Below, piece after piece: positions 1 to 9,670 of a stretch of 34,780 nt of DNA (the stretch's first letter is position 1; each line of letters opens with the position of its first letter). A program made the position numbers and the translations under genes. The stretch covers positions 1-34,780 of the forward strand of contig QPMI01000156.1 in NCBI GenBank assembly GCA_004431415.1. The letters are read 5' to 3'. Below the pieces are notes generated by a model. It was not told the DNA's origin. It saw nothing but the letters and a program-made list of their open reading frames with translations, and made no database searches. This DNA comes from Cyanophora paradoxa (Eukaryota; Glaucocystophyceae; Cyanophorales; Cyanophoraceae).

Positions 1-49
1 ACCCCCGCCGCGCTCCTTCCCCCATCGCTCTGACGCGCCTACCCCCCAG

Positions 50-596
50 ACTTCGACGCGCTCGAGGAGCTCGAGCTGAGCCGCTGCAAGGAGATCCCCC
101 CGGTACCCCCCCGGCGCCTCTTCTTTCCCCCCCGTGGCGCGTCGTGAAGGCGGGGGCGCAGCTGCAGCTGCTGCTGCCGACGGCGCCGAACCTGCGGTCG
201 CTGCGGCTGCTGGGGCCGACGGGGCCCGAGGCCGGGGCGGAGCTGCTGACGGCCCTGCGGGAGGCGCGGGACGAGGACGAGGGCGGGGGGCTCCCGAACG
301 GGGAGCACGGCGAGCTGCGGCACCTCGCCGTGACGCGCTGCCCGCTGCCGCCGCCCTGCCTGGCCCTCGTGCTGCAGACCTTCCCCCAGCTGGAGACGCT
401 GGACATCTCGGGGTGCTGGTCGGGGAGCGGGTGGCGGGAGCTGGCGCTGCCGCTCTCGCTGGAGCCGCACCCGCTGCGGCGCCTGGTCGCCCTCGGCTGC
501 AACTTCGGGGAGGAGGCGGCGGAGCGCGTCGCCCGCGCCTGCCCGGGCGTCCAAGTCGTCCGCGACCGCGACCCCCCGGCCCTCGAGCTCCAGTAG
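50..596 (+). CDS. Leucine-rich-repeat protein, C-terminal exons (partial)
   Basis: The final two exons of a gene that enters from the left edge. Exon 50-102 follows an acceptor CCCCCCAG with a CTGAC branch-like site upstream, and encodes FDALEELELSRCKEIPP. Its donor is GTACCCCCCC at 103. The last exon starts at 150 or 162 (both AG-preceded and in phase) and stops at 594-596. Leucine-rich repeats are visible: PNLRSLRLLG, GELRHLAVTRC, FPQLETLDISGC and HPLRRLVALGC, followed by ACPGVQVV. The 'L-x-x-L-x-L-x-x-C' spacing with a Cys or Gly at the turn is that of the cysteine-containing/AMN1-like repeats found in F-box and ribonuclease-inhibitor-type proteins. Such repeats bind protein partners. The N-terminus, which would show whether an F-box is present, lies outside the window, so the role cannot be fixed. 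The gene is convergent with the WD-repeat gene that ends at 1534. Confidence 0.7.
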
Positions 597-1533
597 CCCC
601 CGCCCCGCGCCCCCGCCCCGCGCCCCGCGCCCCGCGCGCCTTTTTCGCGGCCGCCCCGGCCCCGCGCGCCTTTTTCGGGCCCCGCCCCCTCCCGCCCGAG
701 CGGCCGGCGGCCCTCTTTTTCTACCCTTTTTGTAGCCTTCTAGATCTGTCGCGCAGTTGTTTCAAGTGATCGGCACGCATCGCTTATGTTCTGGGCCTGG
801 AACCCAGATCGGTCGTCCACCAACACAGTGGCATGGCTCATGACCAGTGACTCGTGACCTGCAGACTCGTGGCCTCGTGACCCAGGCTGAGTCGCGTCAC
901 CCAGCAATCTGGCAGAAAGAACCGGCTGATTCCGCGGACTCCGGCGCGCAGTGTTGCCCTCGAGGTCTAGTCGTGCACTCGAACTCGGGACTCGACCACG
1001 ACTCAGAGACTCGTTGCAGTTACTTGCAGTCTAGCAGATTGGCAGAACCCGTAGTACTTGCAGTCTAGCAGATTGGCAGAACCTGCTGACGCCGCAGTGC
1101 GGCCCTCAGGGCCTGACTCTGTGACCATGATCGTGCTCATGATGATTTTGATTCCGACTCGGCGAAATCGAAGAGTGTGCGCCGCGGCACCGGTACCGTG
1201 GCACGCAACTCGAGCTCGTCTCGATCATGATCGATATCACTCAATCACTGATCATGAGGCCGACCTCGTAGATATCGATCGGCCCGCGGTGCCCGGCGGC
1301 CACGGTGCTCGCGACAAAAATCGTGCGCCGCGCGCGACTTAAAAAGCTTGTCTGGTTTGCCCAATGACGTCGAAGTGGGAGTGGAAGAGCCTCGAAGTGC
1401 CGCATTGCTGCGTTGATTGGTGAACGAACTCGGAGTCGATTGAAAAGCTGCAAAGACACTAGTACTGCGACAAACTGCACAATTCGCAGTGCTGTCTTGA
1501 AAAATTGCCCACGATGCAGGCGCCCCGCCCCGC
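597..1533. other. Intergenic region between convergent genes
   Basis: No convincing gene. The first ~110 bases after the LRR stop are low-complexity CCCCGCGCC repeats. GC then falls and the sequence becomes rich in CTCGTGACC/ACTCG-type words and in GATCATGATC palindromic words near 1225-1280. It is the shared 3' flank of two converging genes. I see no polyadenylation signal I would defend. Confidence 0.5.
1021..1083. repeat. 29-bp direct repeat, two copies
   Basis: Copies at 1021-1049 and 1055-1083 are identical (period 34), both beginning TACTTGCAGTCTAGCAGA. A diverged relative (AATCTGGCAGAAAGAACC) lies at about 905, suggesting local tandem duplication of noncoding DNA. Confidence 0.85.
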
Positions 1534-4500
1534 CTAGTCGTCGGCAGTGGGGGGCCGTGGCGGGGGCGGGGGCAGGGCGGGTACAACAGGCGGCCGCCCC
1601 GGGTTGGGGCGGGCCTCGGGGGCGGGGGCGGGGGCGGGGGCGGCCCCCACGCCGGCGGCCTCGGCATCTGAGGGCTCCTCCTCGTCTGACGGAGCGTCGC
1701 CCTCGGGCGGGGCGGGGCGGGGCGGGGCGGGGCGGGGGCGGCGGTCGGGGGTGGGCCTGGGAGGCCTGCGAGCTGCTGCGGCGGGGCCGCGCGGGGAGGC
1801 GGAGGAGGAGGCGGCGGGGCCGGGGCGGCGGCCGAGGCGCGGCGGGCGGGGGAGCGCCGGCGGGGGCCCCGCAGCGGCTTCGGCGGCACGTCCTCCCGCT
1901 GCGAGCGAGCGAGGGCCCGGCGCTCGGAGAAGGGCGCGGCAAGGAGCGCGGGCGGGGGCCTGGTCGGCACCTGGTCTGGGGGCAGGTTGCCGTCCTCGAC
2001 GCGAACGATGCGCACGTCCCGCCGGTTCTGCACGGCGGCGGCGCACAGTGAGCCGCGGGAAGTGGTGGGGTGCGGGCGGGGCGGGGCGTGCGCTGTAGGC
2101 GAGGGCGAGGAAGCGGTGGCGGCCGACGACGTCCACGCTCGTCGCCTCGTCCACCTCCTAAAGCCCGAGGTCGGCCCCGGGGCGGGGGCGGGGCGGGAGG
2201 GGAGGGCGGCGGGGCGGACGGGGTCGTCGAGGTTGGCGGCGGCGACGCCGAGGTGCGCCCCCGTCTCCAGCGAGTACGCCTGCGCGCCGCCCCAGCTCGG
2301 CGGTGGCGGGAGGGGGCGCGGGACGGAGAGGGGAGGCGGGCCTTGATGCAGCCCTCGCCGGCGACGTAGGCGAGGGAGGAGCCCAGCGCCCGCAGCTCCA
2401 CCGTGTGCTGCGGGGTTACGCGGTTTTCAGGCGGACGGAGCGGCGCTCGGGATCCGGGAGGGCGGGGCCGGCGGGCGGGCACGGTGAGGGGCGGGCACGG
2501 GTGCGGCCCCGGGTTGATGAAGGCAGACGGCGGCGGCTGCGCCGCCTCAGACAGGCGGGGGCGAGTCGAAGGGAAGGGCGGGGCCTGGCACCTTGGGGGA
2601 GGGCTTGACGTCGAGGCGCCTGGGCCGGAGGGCGAGCGCCTCGAAGTCAAAGAGGACGGTGGAGAGCGCGGGCGGCTCCTCCCCGTGCGCCCCGAACCGC
2701 ACCTGCGAAAAAGTAAGAGGGGCAGAGGGGACGAAGAAGGGGGGGGAAGAAGAGTGGGGGGTACGCGCGGTGAGGGCGAGGGCGTCGCGGGCGCGGGAGA
2801 GGCGGCAGTCGACGAGCTCGCCGCGGACGACGCAGGGCCGGAACCGCTGCGCCTCGTGCTTCACCAGGTCCCCCTCCTGCCGGCCGCGTCAGGAACCGAA
2901 GGGCGGAGCAGAGCTGGGCAGGGCGGGGCGGGGCCTGCCTGGTTGTAGCCGAGGCGGTGGAACGTGAACTCGCGCCGGGGCGGGCCCTCCGCCCCCGCCC
3001 CCGCCCCCGGTACCGTCTCCTCCGGGCCCCCCTCGCCCCCGGACCCGTCGTCCTGCCCCGCCCCGCCCGTGCGCCTCAAGAAAGAGGGGGGGGGGGGAAG
3101 AGGGCGGGGGGTAGGGGCCCAGGGCACGTCGCGGAGGATGGCGAGGAGGGCCTCGTCGGGCTCGGCCCCGATGGCGCGGCGCGCGGCGGCCGCCGCCGCC
3201 GCCTCCCGCCGCCGCCGCCGCCGGGCCTCGATCTCCTCCACGTCGGCGCGCAGCGGGAACACGAACTCCTTGCCCGTGGGGCCCATGCGCAGCGCGAGGT
3301 GCGGCTTGCGCGCGAGCTCGAGCTTCGCGATGCGCTCCTGCTCGGCCCGCATCGCCCGCTCGAACCCCGTCCCGGGCTCCACCTGCCAGGCGCCCCGTCA
3401 GAGCGCCCCGCCCCGCACGGGGGGCGGCCGCGGCGCGCCCTGTCGGGGACGTAGGTGGTGCGGGGCGGGAAGAGCGGCTGCGGCGGCCCCGCCGCCTCGA
3501 ACGTGTGGTACGTCATGTCCAGCCTGTCGGACAGCTCATCCTCAGGCCCCTTTCCTTAGGGTCGGGGCGAGGGGCCGAGGGGGGCGCCCACCGGTACTTG
3601 GCGACGGGCGTAAAGCAGCCGAAGAAGCTCAGCGCGTCCTCCGTGTACCTGTGTACCCCCCCCCGGCGCCTCAGCGAGAGCGAAAGCGTCACCCCCAGGG
3701 GCGGGGGCGGGCGGGGCGCGGGCCGCCAGAGGAAGACGTGGGCGCGGGCGTCGACGGTGACCATGTCCGTGGAGGCCCCGCGGAAGCCCACCGCCCGCAC
3801 CTCCACCCGGTGGCCCGTGAACACCTGCCAGCGGGCCTCGGAGGACGCGGGGCAGGTGCAAGGGCCGGGCGGGCGGCTCGCGCCTCGTGGGAGGTGAGGA
3901 AGCGGCCGGCGCCCTTCACCGGCCCGAACGCCGCCCGCGCCGCGTGCCTGCGCCCCGCCACGGAGCGGTCGGCGGGCGGGCGGGAGAGGACAGAGGGCCG
4001 ATGCAAAGCAGCGCCGCGCACTCGCCGGAGGGCGGCCCGCCGTGGATGACCTTGCGGAGGGGCACCGTGTTGCTCTTCACCACGTCGCCCCCGCGCAGCC
4101 CGCACACGAACGCCGGCTGCGCAGAGGGTGAGGAGCGGAGGGGGAGGGGGGTAAGGGGGGTACGGGGCGCCTGGGTGGCCATGAGGGTGAGGGCGGGGTG
4201 GTAGGCGAGGCACGTGGGCCGCCCCGGCGCCGTCGCCCCGTCCTCCTGCTCCCCGACGCGGATGCCCAGCACCCGCCGCGGCTTCTGCGCGGGCGGAGCC
4301 CAGGCGCTGCTCAAGCGGGCGGGGGAGCTATAAATAGATGGAGGGGGGCGGGGCGGGCCTTCTGGGGGTCCTTGGCGGTCTCGTCGGCGAAGACCTCGAC
4401 GAGGAGGCCCCCCAGCGCCGGCGCCGTCAGCTCCACCAGCGGCCACAGCGGCGGCTGCCGGCGGGACTGTGAGCGGGAGGGGTATGGGGAGAGCGGAGGG

Positions 4501-7500
4501 GGGTACCGGGATGTAGGAGCCGTCCTCGGGGATGGAGTCACGGGGGGCAGCTGGGTCCGGCGCGATCGAGTACATCCGCACCACGCCCTGCTCGCCCCCG
4601 CTGGGCCCGGGAAGAAAGGGGGCGGAAAGGGGGAGGGGGGTACCGCGGTGGTGAGGGAGACGAGGCCGGTGCCGTCGGCGCTCCAGATGACCTCCGTGAT
4701 CCGCGCGCCCTCCCCGGCCCCCGTCTGTCCCGGCACGTCGGCGGGGGCGCGGGGGCGCGGGGGCGGGAAGGGGCCGGCGCGCCTCGCTCTTGCGGGGCCG
4801 CCGGAGGAGGCACTCCCGCCCCGCGATGGTCGCGCCCCCGGGGTTCCTCCGGTCCTGCCCAAGCCTCGGCGGGAGAGCAAGGGAGGGGGGGAAGTGTTTC
4901 GGGGGGTACGGTGAGGGAGAGGTTGGCGAGCATGGCGGCCAGGGCGATGTCGTACACCCAGAGGCCCCCTGGGGGTACGCGGCGCGCGGGGCGTCGGCCG
5001 GGGGTGGGTGCGGGGTGGCGGGGGCGGGCGGGGGCGCACCGCTCCAGCCGCCGAGGGCGAGGAGGCGTCCGTTGGGGCTCCCGCGCGCCACCGAGTGGCC
5101 ATCCGCCTCGCACCGCAGCGTGAAGGGCCGGTACCCCACCCGCTGCGCCCCCGCCCCGCCGCGTGAGGCCGGGACGCCTTCTCAACCCCCCTCCCCCTCC
5201 CGCCCCTCTGCGGGGCGCGCCTCGAAGTAGGCGACCTCGCGGGCCACGTCGGCGTCCGCCCCGAAGCCCGCCACCCGCCCCTCCGTGTCCTGCCCGGCGG
5301 GTTCAGGGGCGGGCGGGGCGGGTCGGGTGGGGCGGGGCGGGGGCGGGGGCGCCTCCCAGCGGAGGACGAGGGCCTCCGGGTCGATCCACGACTCCTCCTC
5401 CTCCTGCCCGGCGCGTCAGCCGCCCCGCGCCGCGCCGCGCCGAGTCGCGCGGGGGCGCCGGCCGGCCGGCGGGGGGAGCACGCGCCCGCTTCTTGCGGGC
5501 GGCCTCCTCCGCCTTGCGCCGCTCCTCCTCCGACACCTGCGACGGGGAGGGTCTCCCGGCGTCCGCGCGGCGGGCGGGGCGGCGCCGGCCCGGCGCGCCT
5601 GGGTGGCGGAGGCGTGCGGGGAGGGCTGGAGGCGCAGGGAGTGGCGGTAGGCCTCGGCGGGGCGGCCCTGGCGCGCGGCGGTCTCGTCGCGGCGGCGGCG
5701 GAGCTCGCGGAGCATCTTGACGACGGTCGCCTCGGCCTCGTCGCTCGGGGGCTTGCCGCAGGCGCCGCGGATGGCGCGGGCCATGAGCGAGTGGACGAGG
5801 GCGTCCGCGTAGTCGAAGACGAGGCGCAGCTCGCGGTGCACGCCCCCGCCCAGCTCCCCGATCGTCTGCGCAGGCGGCGCCGGGTGGGCAGGGGCGTGCG
5901 CGCGCACGAGGCGGGGCGCGGGGGCGGGCCTCGGCCAGCGCGTCCGCGAAGATGGCGCGCTCGGCCTCCACCCGCGCCTGCTCGTCTGCCCGCGCCTCAG
6001 CGGGCGGGGCGGGGCGGGGCGGAGGCGGAGGCGGAGGCTCGGCGCCCACCGAGGTAGGCCTGGAGGCGGCCGCCCTCCTCCTCCCAGCCGGCCCGCTGCT
6101 TCTGGACGTCCTCCCCGGTGAGGCGGCTGCGGCGGAGCCAGGCCCAGATGCCGTCGGCCGCCTCCTCGGCGAGCTCGCGGCACATGTAGTAGAGGGGGCG
6201 CTGCTCGAGGCTGTACGAGAGGACGCCGAGCTCGCCCCGGTAGCCCCGGCCCCGCTCCACCGCCGCGCGCAGCCGCTCCGCCTCCTCCCTGCCGCGCCCC
6301 TCGCAAACCCGGCGGCGCGGGCGGCCTTTCATTCGAGGGGCGCACCGCAGGGCGGCGAGGCGGCGCTCCTGCTCGCGCAGGCCCGCCTCCACGGCCGCCG
6401 CCAGCTCCCGCGGCGCCAGGCCCAGCGCGGGGGCGGCGGCGGCGCCCCCTCCGCCCCCTCCGCCCCCTCCTCCACCTGACAGCGGGGTGAGCGCACGGGC
6501 GGGGCCGGGCGGCTAAGCTGGCGTGGGGCCGGGGGCGCCTGCTTGCGGATGTTGTGGAGGACGTAGTCGCGCGGGGGCGCGTTGCCGAGCTCGAGGTCGA
6601 GGAGGAAGTCGGGGCCCTTGGCCTCCAGCGCGGCGTGGACGCGGCGGCGGCCCTCGACGCCCTCCAGCTCCGCCAGCAGCTCCCCGCGCCGCGCGTTCAG
6701 CGCCCGCACGCGCTCCTGCGCCTCCTGCAGGCCCGTCTCCCGCTCCGCCGCCCGCTGCGCCATCAGCTGCGCCCCCGCCGGGGACCGTCAGCGGGGCCGG
6801 GGCCGGGGCGGGCGGGGCGGGGCGGGGGCGCCTGGTCGATGACGCGGAGGCCCGGCTCCTCGCGGGGCGCGGCTCGGGCCCGTCGGGGCGGCGGCCTCGA
6901 GGGCGCGGTCGAGGGCGGCGGGAGGCCGGCGCGGTCGAGGGCGGCGGGGAGGGGCCCCATGCCCCTGCGCTCCATCGCGCGCCGCATCGCCGCCACCTGC
7001 TCCGCCTCGCGCCGCGCCAGCTCGCTCCGCACCGCCTCCAGCTGCGCCCCGGAGCTCGGCGCGGCGCGCCGCGGCGGGGCGCGGCGCGGCGCGGGGCGCG
7101 GGCCTGGAGCGCGCGGCGGCGGAGCTCGGCGTCTGCCTCGCGGCGGCTCTGGTTGAGGATCTGCCAGCGGGCGACCCAGCGCGCGACCTGCTCCTCCCGC
7201 TCCTCCCGCTGCGCGGCGAGGGCCCGCTGCTCGAGCTCCGCCTCGCGCTCCCGCCGCCGCTCGACCTCCCGCTGCAGCGCCGCGATCCGCTCCTTCGAGC
7301 GCCCCCGCTCCTCCCGCTCCTCCTCCTGCTCCCGCGCCAGCCTCTCCAGCCGCTCCCGCATGCTCTGCCCGCCCCTCAGCCCCGCCCCCCGCCCCGGCGC
7401 GCCCGCGGGGCGGGGCGGGGCGGGGCGAGGGCGCGCCTGCTCGCGCTGCATGAACTCCAGGTCGCGCTTCCTCCGGAGCTCCTCGCGCGCCGCCAGCAGC

Positions 7501-7794
7501 TCCCGCGGTCCTCCCGCATCTGCCGGCGCCCTCGGCGGCGGCGGCGGCGCCCGTGCGCGGCGCGGGGCGCACCCGGCGCTCGAGCTCGGCCAGCTTTGCC
7601 ACGGGGTCGAACTGCAGCGGCTGCGCCGGCGACGGCACCCGCGAGCCGCCTGCGGAGGGGCCCGGAGCCGGCTGCGGCCCCAGCGTCGGCGTGCCGGAGG
7701 CGATGGGCGGGCGCCGGGCCGGGTTGGAGGGCGGCCTCGACGCCGCCTGCGGCTCCGAGGGCGGCCTGCTCTGCGCCTGAGGGATGGGAGGCAT
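1534..7794 (-). CDS. Large coiled-coil plus WD-repeat protein, many exons
   Basis: One chain of exons with no visible break; exon limits are mine and approximate. Start chosen at 7794 (MPPIPQAQSRPPSEPQ); a further ATG at 7902 is followed by a canonical GTAAGA donor and may be an upstream exon. Order in the protein: Pro/Ser-rich N-terminus; long charged coiled coil (for example RELLAAREELRRKRDLEF, about 7510-7440, and the Arg/Glu-rich stretch at 7360-7130); a second helical region (about 6760-5600); then beta-propeller-like segments from about 5260 down to 2000 (GRLLALGGWSG, LWVYDIALAAML, ITEVIWSADGTGLVSLTT, EQGVVRMYSIA, VEVRAVGF and HVFLWRP). The acidic/Pro-rich tail ends in PPTADD. Clean exons include 4507-4600, bounded by introns 4455-4506 and 4601-4643. 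Domain order resembles axonemal or scaffold WD proteins, but I do not recognise the family. It could be two adjacent genes. The 5' end is divergent from ALG13. Confidence 0.6.
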
Positions 7795-8206
7795 CGACGG
7801 GATCCCATCCCGGCTCCCTGCCCGTGCGCGTTGGCGGGTTCGCAGAAGTCGCACCCCGGCGCGCGGGAGGCCTGCAGTCTTACCAGAGGGAGGCCTCGAC
7901 ATGGAGTCTCTCCGGCCAGGCCCGGCCCGCCTTGTATCGCTCGGCAGCTAGAGTTCTCGGCCTTCAAGTTTCGTCTGTTGGGGTACAGGTTGCTCGCCAC
8001 TTGCCGCCCGCTAGCGGCTGCGGCGCCGGCACCACCGTCGCTGGAGAATCAACTGGCTGGCTCGGAAGAGACCATCAGCACCCTCCTTCACGTCATTGAC
8101 CTCGCCGACCCTCTCCGGACCCGCGTCTGATCGCCTGGCGCGGCCGCACCGCACACGAGGCCGCAGTCTGCTGCCTGGGAGTTGCTTTACATCCGGAGCT
8201 GCCGCG
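7795..8206. promoter_or_regulatory. Divergent promoter region between WD gene and ALG13
   Basis: 412 bases separate the two proposed start codons, which point away from each other, so both promoters should lie here. No TATA box is evident. If the ATG at 7902 belongs to the WD gene, the shared region shrinks to about 300 bases. Inference from gene layout only. Confidence 0.4.
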
Positions 8207-8899
8207 ATGACCGCCAGCTCCGGCAAGCTCGCCTTCGTTACCGTCGGCACGACGTCGTTCGACGAGCTCATCCGAGTGGTGGACTCGGACGCGTTCCGGA
8301 GGGCGCTGCGCGAACGAGGCTTCGTTCGTGTGCTGGTGCAGATCGGGCGCGGGGCGTTCGAGCCGCGGGCGGGCGGCCCGGAGGTCGAGCTGGAGTTCTA
8401 CCGCTTCAAGCCGTCCCTGGCGGAGGACTACCGCGCTGCCTCGCTCGTCATCAGCCACGCGGGTGCCAGCGCGCCGCTCATCGCGCGGGCGGGGCTCGCG
8501 CCGAGGCGGGCCGGCGGGCGGGCGGCAGGGGCGGGCTCCATCATGGAGAGCCTCGAGCTGCGCCTGCCGCTGATCGTCATCGTGAACGAGGCGCTGATGG
8601 ACAACCACCAGATCGAACTCGCCGCCGCCATGGCCGAGCGCAGGCGCGCCCCGCCCCGCCCCGCCCTGGCGGCCCCGCCCCGCTCCGCCCCGGCGGCCCT
8701 GCCCCGCCCCGCCTCGCCCGCCCCTGCCGAGGCGCGCGGCAGGCACTGCGTGTACGCCTTCCCGCGGACGCTGGAGGAGGCGGTGCGGGGGGCGGGGCTG
8801 GAGGCGCTGGAGCCGCTGCCGCCGCGCGCTCTGGACGCCTTCGCCCGCGCCGTCGACGCCGAGACCGGCCTCGGCACCGCCCGCCCCCGCTCCGACTAG
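8207..8899 (+). CDS. ALG13: UDP-GlcNAc transferase subunit ALG13, three exons
   Basis: Catalytic subunit of the ALG13/ALG14 UDP-GlcNAc transferase, which adds the second GlcNAc to dolichol-PP-GlcNAc on the cytosolic face of the ER at the start of N-glycan assembly. Proposed exons are 8207-8462, 8529-8643 and 8743-8899, giving 175 aa, the usual size for a free-standing ALG13. Family marks: N-terminal FVTVGTTSFDELI, VLVQIGRG, YRFKPSLAEDY, LVISHAGAGS (restored only when intron 1 is removed), then RLPLIVIVNEALMDNHQIEL. Intron 1 is GT-AG (66 nt); intron 2 uses a GC donor (GCGCGCC, 99 nt). Both introns are multiples of three without stop codons, so an unspliced reading is open as 230 aa but would interrupt the conserved SHAGAGS loop. 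The start is the ATG just before TASSGKLAFVTVG, in context GCCGCGATGA; an earlier in-frame ATG at 8096 adds a non-conserved stretch. As in most eukaryotes, the protein should need membrane-bound ALG14, not seen here. Confidence 0.93.
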   Translation: MTASSGKLAFVTVGTTSFDELIRVVDSDAFRRALRERGFVRVLVQIGRGAFEPRAGGPEVELEFYRFKPSLAEDYRAASLVISHAGASAPLIARAGLAPRRAGGRAAGAGSIMESLELRLPLIVIVNEALMDNHQIELAAAMAERRRAPPRPALAAPPRSAPAALPRPASPAPAEARGRHCVYAFPRTLEEAVRGAGLEALEPLPPRALDAFARAVDAETGLGTARPRSD

Positions 8900-9670
8900 C
8901 CCCGCGCCCCGACCCCGGCCCACTTCGGCAAGCCCCCGCCCCTGGCCTCGCGCAGGTTCCGCCGTGCTTCCGCCTACCGTAGTACCCCACTAGGTCACAG
9001 TGCGACCGCTCCCGGCGCGAAGGCCCGCCAATGCCTGAGTCCACCTAGAGGCTGCCCGCGGTCCTCGGCTTCACCTCTAACCGTTATCCGATAAGGCTCT
9101 GAGCACGCCCTCAGCTCGGCCTTCAAGGCCTTGCACTTACTAGTTAAGCTGCAGAATGGATGCGCAATGAATTACTGGCATAGCCTCACTAACTAAATTC
9201 AACTGGAGGGGGCCTCGGAGAGGGCGAAACACGCTCAGGAGTAAAGTGCACGCAGAGAGGCGAAGGTGCTAGGCTAAGGGCAAGCATAACCTCTCTGTGC
9301 ATGCAGGAATTCGAACTGAGCCTACGGCTACTAGGCTAGCTCACGAACTGAGTCCAACGCGAAGCGGCCGAGCCTATACTATAGCCCGGAGCCCGGGGGC
9401 GAAAACCGGTCTCGGCAAAAGCAAGCATGTTGGTCACTAGTTAACGAATCCAAAACATACAAAGCAAAAGCAATAAATTATCCGCAGTACTAGCTAGACA
9501 GGGCAGGCGTCGGAGAGAGACTAAGATCTGGAGCCCTCGGGGGTTTGCAGGGCACTCAGGCGGGCCTTTGCAGCCGGCTCGGCCGGGCCGCTGGAAACAC
9601 GGGCGCGTGGGGGAGGGTCAGCCCCCTTGCGCCCCCCCCAGCCTCGCCCATCCGCGCAGAGGTTGTTCAG
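8900..9670. other. Intergenic region between convergent genes
   Basis: No gene supported. GC is lower from about 9000 to 9540. A hairpin-capable pair, CAGAGAGG at about 9254 and CCTCTCTG at about 9291, encloses 29 bases. I checked for tRNA arms around 9305-9360 and found none that fold. This is the common 3' flank of ALG13 and the Pmp-like gene. Confidence 0.45.

Noticed and set aside
1241-2650. 469-residue minus-strand open frame and similar long frames overlapping the WD, ALG13 and Pmp-like genes.
   Set aside because: They are read-throughs of introns or antisense frames in GC-rich DNA; recognisable domains lie in other frames with splice sites.
9240-9360. Hairpin and tRNA-like words between ALG13 and the Pmp-like gene.
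   Set aside because: No cloverleaf can be drawn and the hairpin has only about eight good pairs; chance is sufficient.
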